This document shows positions 17,091 to 22,762 of a stretch of DNA of 24,988 nt, in pieces. Positions within the stretch are counted from its first letter, which is position 1. Each line of letters opens with the position of its first letter. The notes below the pieces were generated by a model. It was not told the origin of the DNA and searched no databases. It was given only the letters and a program-made list of their open reading frames with translations. The position numbers and the translations under genes were made by a program. Source of the stretch: Burkholderiales bacterium (GTDB taxonomy: Bacteria > Actinomycetota > Thermoleophilia > Gaiellales > Gaiellaceae); contig JAICUZ010000009.1 of assembly GCA_025935595.1 (NCBI GenBank), positions 1 through 24,988 on the forward strand, in the 5' to 3' direction.

Positions 17091-18152
17091 GTGACTCGTC
17101 TCGCCGTCCTTGCGGCGGTCGCGGCTCTCGCCGCGCCCGCCGGCGCCCTCGCGGGCGTCAACCCGCAGATTGCGGGGCTCCAGGTCGCCCTGCGCGCGCA
17201 CGGGCTCTACCTCGCGCAGATCGACGGAGTCGCCGGAGCCCGCACCGCGGCCGCGGTCCACGCCTTCCAGCGTGCCCACCATCTTCGCGTCGGCGCCGCC
17301 GACACGCGCACGCGCATCGCCCTCGGCCCTCTCGGACGCCCACTGTTCGGCTCACGCGTCCTGAAGCGGGGCGACTTCGGGCTCGACGTCTCCGTGCTGC
17401 AGTTCCTCTTGACGCGCCGCGGCGTCTACACCGGCGCGCTCGACGGCTACTTCGGCGCAGAGACCGCCGCGTCGCTGAAGCGCTACCAGCGGGTCATGCA
17501 CTTGTCCGCGGACTCCATCGTCGGACCACGGACGCTCTCGGTAATCGCGAACCGCGATCGTGTCCCGGTTCGCAGCTCCGTACCGAAGGCGGTGACGTCG
17601 ACCGTGCACGTCGTTCGTGTCGGTGACACGCTCACCGCGATCGCGAAGAGCGCCGGCACGACGATCGCCGCCGTCGCGTCGTTGAATCACATCGACCCGA
17701 GCAAGCCGATCCTGATCGGTCAGCGGTTGCGCGTCCCGGCGGCGACGGCCGGACTCGCAGCGACGCAGAGCGACGTCCGCGCACGACTCGACACGTGGTC
17801 GGGCAAGCTCGGCGTCGACCCGCACCTCGTGCGCGCGCTCGCGTGGATGGAGTCCGGCTACCAGACGAGGATCGTCTCGTCGGCCGGCGCGCGCGGCGTG
17901 CTGCAGACGCTGCCGACGACACGCGAGTACGTCGAGACGGTGCTCGCCGGCCGGAAGATCCCGCACACGGTGGACGGCGACATCGAAGTCGGGATCCTGT
18001 ACCTCCGCCACCTGCTGCAGGTCTTCCACGGGAACGAGTCGCTCGCGCTCGCCGGCTGGTACCAGGGCGAGCGGGCCGTCAACGAGCACGGGGTGTACAA
18101 CGTGTCGAAGCCGTTCGTCGCGAACGTGCTTGCGCTCAAGCTCCGTATGTGA
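17091..18152 (+). CDS. Secreted lytic transglycosylase with two PG-binding repeats and a LysM
   Basis: A 353-residue exported cell-wall enzyme. Residues 1-22 form a signal peptide (VAALAAPAGALAG). Two peptidoglycan-binding_1 repeats follow at about 25-78 (IAGLQVALRAHGLYLAQIDGV) and 92-152 (DVSVLQFLLTRRGVYTGALDGYFG). A LysM domain lies at about 172-216 (HVVRVGDTLTAIAKSAGTTIAAVASLN). The C-terminal SLT domain (about 228-340) has Glu254 in LAWMESGYQ as catalytic acid, then SAGARGVLQTLP. The AxNAG-type motif is replaced by LAGWYQGE. Such enzymes cleave the MurNAc-GlcNAc bond. GTG 17091 is preceded by a 37-base gap without a clear promoter or Shine-Dalgarno sequence. The stop overlaps the next ATG by one base (TGATG). 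Confidence 0.92.
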   Translation: MTRLAVLAAVAALAAPAGALAGVNPQIAGLQVALRAHGLYLAQIDGVAGARTAAAVHAFQRAHHLRVGAADTRTRIALGPLGRPLFGSRVLKRGDFGLDVSVLQFLLTRRGVYTGALDGYFGAETAASLKRYQRVMHLSADSIVGPRTLSVIANRDRVPVRSSVPKAVTSTVHVVRVGDTLTAIAKSAGTTIAAVASLNHIDPSKPILIGQRLRVPAATAGLAATQSDVRARLDTWSGKLGVDPHLVRALAWMESGYQTRIVSSAGARGVLQTLPTTREYVETVLAGRKIPHTVDGDIEVGILYLRHLLQVFHGNESLALAGWYQGERAVNEHGVYNVSKPFVANVLALKLRM

Positions 18153-18934
18153 TGAGACCGCTGCTCGCCGCCTTGCTCCTCGTCGCCGTCGTCTCGGCGG
18201 CGGTGGCGGCGCCGGAGCGGCCGGCCCCAGGGCTCGGGCGGCCCAGCTTTCCACCCATGTGGGCGCAGCACCGCGCGTTCCGGCAAGTGCTCGACCGGCG
18301 TCAGATCGTCTCGTGCGGCGGCGGCCGCGGCGATGCGGTCGCGCTCACCTTCGACGACGGGCCGAGCCCGTACACGATGCAGCTGCTCCGGATCCTGCGC
18401 CGGAACGGTGCACACGCGACGTTCTTCGACGTCGGCAACCGGCTTGCGTATTGGCCGCACAGCGCGTACGCCGAGGCGCGCGTCGGCGGCGTGGGCAACC
18501 ACACGTGGTCGCATGCCCACCTCACCCGGCTCCCGCACTGGGTCGTGTGGCTCGAGCTGATGCGGACGCAGTACGAGGTCGGCTCCCAGGTCGGGTGGAA
18601 GCCGCGGCTCTTCCGTACGCCGTACGCGGAGCACTCGCGCGCGACCGACGACATCTCTGTGAGGCTCGGCCTCGTCGAGGTCTTCTGGAACGTCGACGCG
18701 CGGGACGACGTCCCGCACGCCCGCGTTCGCGCGATCGTCCGGAACGTGGAGCGGGGCCTCCGTCCGGGGTCGATCATCCTCCTGCACGACCTGCACCCGT
18801 GGACGGTTCGTGCCCTCCCGGCGATCCTGCAGGCGATCAGGGTGCGCGGGCTTCGTGCCGTCTCCGTCCAGGAGTTGCTCGCCATCGACCCTCCTGCACC
18901 CGGGCAGCGATGCCCGTACGATTCGTCCTCGTGA
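18152..18934 (+). CDS. Secreted polysaccharide deacetylase (NodB domain, CE4 family)
   Basis: A 260-residue exported protein: signal peptide 1-20 (LLLVAVVSAAVAA), then a NodB domain from about 62 to 245. CE4 motifs are visible: TFDDGP (66-71, Asp68 and Asp69), HTWSH (117-121, metal-binding His117 and His121), RTPYAE (155-160, with Ala where Gly is usual), the Trp-Asn-Val-Asp182 segment and LLHD (211-213, His212). Likely substrates are N-acetyl groups of peptidoglycan or a surface glycan. It follows the lytic transglycosylase directly and precedes the DUF6636-like gene with a GTGA overlap, which supports a wall-remodelling operon. Active-site residues are intact, so activity is expected. Confidence 0.92.
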   Translation: MRPLLAALLLVAVVSAAVAAPERPAPGLGRPSFPPMWAQHRAFRQVLDRRQIVSCGGGRGDAVALTFDDGPSPYTMQLLRILRRNGAHATFFDVGNRLAYWPHSAYAEARVGGVGNHTWSHAHLTRLPHWVVWLELMRTQYEVGSQVGWKPRLFRTPYAEHSRATDDISVRLGLVEVFWNVDARDDVPHARVRAIVRNVERGLRPGSIILLHDLHPWTVRALPAILQAIRVRGLRAVSVQELLAIDPPAPGQRCPYDSSS

Positions 18935-19374
18935 AGCGCACCCTCGTGGTGGTCGCCCTCGTCGGTGCAGTCGCCGGTTCGGCGGGGCAGGCCGCGCCGC
19001 TCCCGGGCGTGAAGACGCCGACGCGCAACATCTCGTGCTTCTACGTGCCGATCAAGCCGACGACGCATGGGAACCTCCTCTGCGACATCAAGACCTCCTC
19101 GTTTTCGCGCGCGCAGCAGAACCGCTGTCAGGCGCGCACCGGGCTCGATTGGCACGGGTTCGAGCTCTCCGACGGCGGCAAGGCGCAGCCCGTCTGCACG
19201 GGGGGAGTTCTCTACGACATCGGACGCGACACCCCGAGATTCGTCGTGCTCGCCTACGGCCGCACGTGGCGATCGCACGGCTTCACCTGCAGGTCGCGCC
19301 TGACCGGGCTCACGTGCACGAACGGACACGGGCACGGCCTCTTCCTGTCGCGCGCGTCGTACCGGCTGTACTAG
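18931..19374 (+). CDS. Small secreted cysteine-rich protein, DUF6636-like
   Basis: A 147-residue protein with a signal peptide (about 1-22) and six cysteines at 36, 51, 66, 89, 120 and 129, which could form three disulfides. The pattern TPTRNISC...LLCDI...C...GLDWHGFELSDGG.A..VC...LAYGRTW...FTC.S.LTGLTCTN..GHG..LSR matches the actinobacterial secreted DUF6636 family as I know it. Function is unknown. GTG 18931 overlaps the deacetylase stop (GTGA). An in-frame ATG at 18910 would add seven residues and cannot be excluded. The TAG stop is shared through CTAG with the convergent lysA stop. Confidence 0.8.
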   Translation: MKRTLVVVALVGAVAGSAGQAAPLPGVKTPTRNISCFYVPIKPTTHGNLLCDIKTSSFSRAQQNRCQARTGLDWHGFELSDGGKAQPVCTGGVLYDIGRDTPRFVVLAYGRTWRSHGFTCRSRLTGLTCTNGHGHGLFLSRASYRLY

Positions 19375-20639
19375 TCGCTCTCGAGCGCGAGTAGGTCGTC
19401 GACCGTCTCGCGCCGGCGGATCAGGCGCGCGTCCCCGCCGGCGACGAGCACAGCTGCCGGACGCGGCACCGCGTTGTACGTCGAGGACATCGCGAGGGTG
19501 TAGGCGCCGGTGACCGGTACCGCGAGGATGTCGCCGCGGCGGGGGCGCGGCAGCTCGACACGCTCGATCAGCACGTCGCCCGATTCGCAGTGCTTCCCTG
19601 CGATTGCGAACGCGCCGTCGGGCTCGGCGTCCGCGCGTGAGGCAAGCACCGCGGCGTAGCGCGCGTTGTACATCGCGGGACGCGGGTTGTCGGACATCCC
19701 GCCGTCGACGGTGACGTAGGTCGTCGCCGCGCTCGCGCGCTTCACACCGCCGACGGTGTAGAGCGTGATCCCGGCGCGCGAGACGAGCGACCGGCCCGGT
19801 TCGAGCGCGAGTTGCGCCTCCGGCAACTGCTGCAGATGCCATGCGCGGCGCAGCTCGCCGACGAGGCCTCCGACGAACTCTTCGATGGTGAACGACGGCT
19901 CTTCGACCACGTGCCTGACGCCGAGCCCTCCGCCGAGGTCGACGAGACGAGGGGTCCAGTCGAGCTCGGAACGAAGCCGCGCGGCGAACTGCGCGACCCA
20001 GTCGACGGTCATCAGCGACGCGCCGAAGTGCATGAGTTGCGAGCCGACGTGGACGTGCAAGCCCTCGCAGGAGGGAAGGCGGCGCACGAGCTCGGCCGCG
20101 TCGTCGGGCGGCAGGCCGAACTTCGAGCCGTGGTGGGCCGTCTTGACGGCTTCGTGCGTGTCGGCCTCGATACCCGGCGTGACGCGGACGAGGAACCGCT
20201 CGACGCCGGCACCTCGCGCCCGCTCGAGCTCGTCCAGCGAGTCGAGGACGACGAGCGCGCCCGCCTCCGCGGCTCCGCGCAGCAGCTCGTCCTCCTTGTT
20301 GTTCCCGTGCACGACGAGCCGCCGGCCGTCGAGCCCCGCGCGGAGCGCGAACGCCAGCTCGCCCGCGGTCGAGACGTCGGCGCCGAGCCCTTCCTCGGCG
20401 AACAGCCGCAGCACCGCGACCGACGGGAACGCCTTCGTGCCGTAGGCGACCAGCGCGTCCGGCGCCGCCGCGCGGTAGGCGCGCGCCTGGTTTCGGAGCG
20501 TCGCCTCGTCGTAGACGACGAGCGGCGTCCCGAATCGCTCGGCGAGGTCGGTCGCGCGCACGCCGCCGACGACGAGCACGCCGTCGGCGATCGACGCCCC
20601 GTCGGGCAACAGGTCGAACACGTGTGGCACGTCAGGCAT
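19371..20639 (-). CDS. lysA: Diaminopimelate decarboxylase
   Basis: This is the last step of lysine synthesis, meso-diaminopimelate to lysine plus CO2, by a fold-type III PLP enzyme of 422 residues. Lys69 in VAYGTKAFPS is the Schiff-base position. HVHVGSQ, the glycine loop DLGGGLGV, EPGRSLVSRAG and GKHCESGD (Cys351 with the following Glu from the partner subunit's site) are all in family order, and MYNARYAAV near the end is also typical. The ATG at 20639 is the first good start. Open frame upstream runs under the divergent MMPL gene and is a shadow. Alternatives within the family (ornithine/arginine type) are less likely given the CESGD motif. Only 12 bases separate its start from that of the MMPL gene. 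Confidence 0.94.
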   Translation of the reverse strand: MPDVPHVFDLLPDGASIADGVLVVGGVRATDLAERFGTPLVVYDEATLRNQARAYRAAAPDALVAYGTKAFPSVAVLRLFAEEGLGADVSTAGELAFALRAGLDGRRLVVHGNNKEDELLRGAAEAGALVVLDSLDELERARGAGVERFLVRVTPGIEADTHEAVKTAHHGSKFGLPPDDAAELVRRLPSCEGLHVHVGSQLMHFGASLMTVDWVAQFAARLRSELDWTPRLVDLGGGLGVRHVVEEPSFTIEEFVGGLVGELRRAWHLQQLPEAQLALEPGRSLVSRAGITLYTVGGVKRASAATTYVTVDGGMSDNPRPAMYNARYAAVLASRADAEPDGAFAIAGKHCESGDVLIERVELPRPRRGDILAVPVTGAYTLAMSSTYNAVPRPAAVLVAGGDARLIRRRETVDDLLALESD

Positions 20640-20651
20640 TGTGGCCGATGC

Positions 20652-22595
20652 GTGTTCGCCCTTCTCGCCGATCTCGCGTGGCGCCGCCCGCGGCGGATCC
20701 TCGTGGCCGCCGTCGTGCTCGCCGTCGCCGCCGGGGTCTTCGGCGCCGGCACGCCGTCGCACCTCAGCGCGAGCGACAACGACTACCAGGACAAGGGCTC
20801 GGAGAGCTACCGGACGTTCCAGCTGCTCTCGCAGCGCACGGGCGTCATTCCCGGTCCGTCGATCGTGATCATCGCGTCCCGCGGCGAGGCAGGCCGCGCC
20901 GTGTCGCTCGTGCGGCGCGATCCGGCGGTTGCGGTCGTGCACCGGGGGCGGGCGCGCGGAGGGAAGGTCGTCGTCGCCGCGTATCTCAGAGACGGCAGCG
21001 ACACGGGCGCGGCCGCCCGCCGGATCGAGCACGTTGCGCCCGGTCTCGTCGGAGGCCCTGCCGTCGCGAGCGAGCAGGTGCGGCGGCAGTCGGAGCGCGA
21101 CCTGCTGCGTGCCGAGCTGATCGCGTTTCCGCTCCTCCTCGTGCTCGGCATCTGGATCTTCCGCGGTGTCGTGGCGGCTCTCCTCCCAGTGGCCGCAGGT
21201 GTCCTGTCGATCGTCACGACGCTCGCGATGCTTCGGCTCGCGAACTCGGCGGTCACGATCTCCGTGTTCGCGCTCAATCTCGTCACCGGCGCTGGGCTCG
21301 GGCTCGCGATCGACTACAGCCTGCTGCTCCTCTCGCGCTACCGCGAGGAGCTGGCGGAGTCGGATCCACAGAAGGCGCTGCGCACGACCGTTGCGACGGC
21401 GGGACAGACGGTCGCGTTCAGTGCCGTGACGGTCGCTGCCGCATTCGCATCCCTGCTCGTCTTCCCGCTCGCGTTCCTGCGGTCGATGGCGATCGGCGGG
21501 ATGGCGGTCGCACTGCTTGCGGGCGTCGTCGCGCTGCTCGTCATCCCGGCGCTCTTCGCGCTCCTCGGACGGCATGTCGACGCGCTCGCACTTCGGCGGG
21601 GGCCACCCCCCGGCACCGGAGGCTGGTACCGCTTTGCGCACGGAGTCATGCGAAGGCCGCTGCCGATCGCGGTCGGGACGGCCGCAGTGCTCGTCGCGCT
21701 CGGGCTGCCGTTCCTCGGCGTGCGTTTCACGGGCGTCGACGCGTCCGTCCTGCCCACGAGTGCGAGCGCACGGCAGGTGCAGGACGCGATCCATGCGCGG
21801 GCACCTGAGCACGTCGTGGCGTCGCGCGCCACACTCGCGCGGGTGCATGAGCTGCGGGGTGTCGACGCGATGACGGCGCCGCGGCCGCTCGGCGGCGGGC
21901 TCTGGAGCGCCGACGTGACACCGGTCGCGCGGCCGATGTCCGAGGGCGCGAAGGACCTCGTCCGTCGCATCCGCGCGCTGCCCGGGACCTCGGTCGGAGG
22001 CGTCACCGCGTGGTACCTCGACACGTCGTCCTCGCTGCGACGGCACCTGCCCGCGGCGGGCGCGATCCTCGCGCTGACGATCATCGCGCTGCTCTATCTC
22101 GTCACCCGCTCGGTGATCCTGCCGGTGAAAGCGGTGCTGATGAATGCTCTCAGCCTCACGGCCGCGTTCGGCGTCCTCGTCTGGGTGTTCCAGGACGGGC
22201 GGCTCGAGGGAGCTCTTCACTACACGAGCCAGGGCGCCCTCGAGCTCACGCAACCCGTGCTCCTGTTCGCGATCGCGTTCGGGCTCGCGACCGACTACGG
22301 CGTCTTCCTGCTGTCGCGCATCCGAGAGGCGCACGAGAGCGGGCTCCCCAACAGGGAGGCGGTCGCGCTGGGCCTCGAGCGCACAGGTCGCGTGGTCACC
22401 GCGGCCGCGCTCCTCTTCTGCGTCGCGGTCGGGTCGTTCGCCACTTCGGGGATCGTGATCGTGAAGGAGGTCGGTCTCGGGATCGCGCTCGCCGTCGCGA
22501 TCGACGCCTCGCTCGTCCGGGCGCTCCTGGTTCCGAGCCTGATGGCGCTGCTCGGAGACTGGAATTGGTGGCGGCCCGGCCGCAAGCCTGGCTAG
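20652..22595 (+). CDS. MMPL family RND-type transporter
   Basis: A 647-residue membrane protein of the MMPL/RND superfamily, which exports lipids or other hydrophobic molecules using the proton gradient. It has two similar halves. Each has one leading helix (15-33; 338-358), an extracytoplasmic domain (about 36-150; 360-465) and a five-helix bundle (153-305; 468-635). The proton-relay motifs are present in both halves, Asp221-Tyr222 in GLGLAIDYSLLLLSRYREE and Asp548-Tyr549 in GLATDYGVFLLSRIRE. It is shorter than most mycobacterial MMPLs because the loops are small. GTG 20652 gives the usual FALLADLAWRRPRRI N-terminus, and earlier in-frame sequence lies inside lysA antisense. Its stop codon TAG (22593-22595) is part of the leuS -10 box. 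Confidence 0.92.
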   Translation: MFALLADLAWRRPRRILVAAVVLAVAAGVFGAGTPSHLSASDNDYQDKGSESYRTFQLLSQRTGVIPGPSIVIIASRGEAGRAVSLVRRDPAVAVVHRGRARGGKVVVAAYLRDGSDTGAAARRIEHVAPGLVGGPAVASEQVRRQSERDLLRAELIAFPLLLVLGIWIFRGVVAALLPVAAGVLSIVTTLAMLRLANSAVTISVFALNLVTGAGLGLAIDYSLLLLSRYREELAESDPQKALRTTVATAGQTVAFSAVTVAAAFASLLVFPLAFLRSMAIGGMAVALLAGVVALLVIPALFALLGRHVDALALRRGPPPGTGGWYRFAHGVMRRPLPIAVGTAAVLVALGLPFLGVRFTGVDASVLPTSASARQVQDAIHARAPEHVVASRATLARVHELRGVDAMTAPRPLGGGLWSADVTPVARPMSEGAKDLVRRIRALPGTSVGGVTAWYLDTSSSLRRHLPAAGAILALTIIALLYLVTRSVILPVKAVLMNALSLTAAFGVLVWVFQDGRLEGALHYTSQGALELTQPVLLFAIAFGLATDYGVFLLSRIREAHESGLPNREAVALGLERTGRVVTAAALLFCVAVGSFATSGIVIVKEVGLGIALAVAIDASLVRALLVPSLMALLGDWNWWRPGRKPG

Positions 22596-22598
22596 ACT
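22593..22598 (+). promoter_or_regulatory. Candidate -10 box for the leuS leader transcript
   Basis: TAGACT fits TAnnnT and begins with the TAG stop codon of the MMPL gene. Eight bases separate it from ATG 22607, so transcription should start at about 22605-22607 and the leader peptide would be translated from a leaderless or nearly leaderless end. No strong -35 box is seen in the preceding coding sequence. Confidence 0.55.
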
Positions 22599-22606
22599 TA
22601 GACGCG

Positions 22607-22627
22607 ATGGAGCTGCTCCTTAGCTGA
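22607..22627 (+). CDS. Leucine leader peptide MELLLS of leuS
   Basis: This mini-gene reads Met-Glu-Leu-Leu-Leu-Ser-stop, with three consecutive and different leucine codons (CTG, CTC, CTT) at 22613-22621. CTT is uncommon in this GC-rich DNA, so decoding would be sensitive to charged tRNA-Leu levels. It lies between a -10 box and an intrinsic terminator, upstream of the leucyl-tRNA synthetase gene. That is the expected layout of ribosome-mediated attenuation, where stalling at Leu codons prevents termination. There is no Shine-Dalgarno sequence, consistent with a leaderless start. Classical attenuators have been predicted before leuS in some Streptomyces, so the logic has precedent. This instance is read from sequence only. 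Confidence 0.75.
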   Translation: MELLLS

Positions 22628-22631
22628 CCCA

Positions 22632-22665
22632 GGGAACCTCGCGGCGAAACGCCGCGCCGGCTCCC
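22632..22665 (+). promoter_or_regulatory. Leader hairpin with alternative pairings (attenuator core)
   Basis: GGGAACC (22632-22638) can pair with GGCTCCC (22659-22665), with one A-C mismatch, and inside it CGCGGCG (22640-22646) pairs perfectly with CGCCGCG (22650-22656) across an AAA loop. Two competing pairings are visible. GGAGCTG (22609-22615), which includes the first Leu codon, can pair with CGGCTCC (22658-22664). CTCGCG (22638-22643) can pair with CGCGAG (22678-22683) inside the terminator. The last would be an antiterminator. Which state wins depends on ribosome position, as in classical attenuators. No energies were calculated. Confidence 0.6.
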
Positions 22666-22669
22666 GACG

Positions 22670-22697
22670 GCCTCTCACGCGAGAGGCTTTTCTTTTT
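22670..22697 (+). terminator. Intrinsic terminator in the leuS leader
   Basis: GCCTCTC (22670-22676), loop ACGC and GAGAGGC (22681-22687) form a perfect 7-bp stem, followed at once by TTTTCTTTTT (22688-22697). It lies between the leader peptide and the leuS start, and it would stop transcription before the synthetase unless disrupted. It could also end transcripts reading through from the MMPL gene, but its place downstream of a promoter and a leucine leader peptide argues for attenuation. Confidence 0.9.
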
Positions 22698-22762
22698 CTG
22701 GTGTCTGACACCTCTTCCGTCGGAACACCAGGAGGCTCGAGAGAAGAAGTGTCAGACACCAG
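22698..22762 (+). repeat. 20-nt inverted repeat enclosing the leuS start codon
   Basis: The arm at 22698-22717 (CTGGTGTCTGACACCTCTTC) is complementary to 22743-22762 at 19 of 20 positions. The 3' arm contains the GTG start (22749-22751), and the 25-base loop contains AGGAGG (22730-22735). Each arm also holds a self-palindrome, GTGTC-T-GACAC and GTGTC-A-GACAC. A third partial copy, ACACCAG (22725-22731), can pair with CTGGTGT (22698-22704), giving a shorter alternative hairpin that leaves the start codon free. Confidence 0.85.
22730..22735 (+). promoter_or_regulatory. Shine-Dalgarno sequence of leuS
   Basis: AGGAGG is an ideal anti-16S match but lies 13 bases before GTG 22749, longer than usual. 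It sits in the loop of the inverted repeat. Folding of the surrounding stem would keep it exposed while hiding the start codon. It helps choose GTG 22749 over the in-frame GTG 22701, which has only the terminator T-tract before it. Confidence 0.6.

Noticed and set aside
19812..20651. N-terminal extension of the MMPL frame
   Set aside because: This part is antisense to lysA and Arg/Glu-rich with no signal. MMPL homology begins at about 20652.
20640..22334. N-terminal extension of the lysA frame
   Set aside because: It runs antisense under the MMPL gene and has shadow composition. lysA starts well at 20639.
22606..22697. T-box riboswitch for leuS, suggested by AGGGAACC..GCGG near the terminator
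   Set aside because: The conserved T-box core with its UGGN bulge and the long stem I are absent. The leader is too short, and a Leu-codon mini-ORF explains it better.
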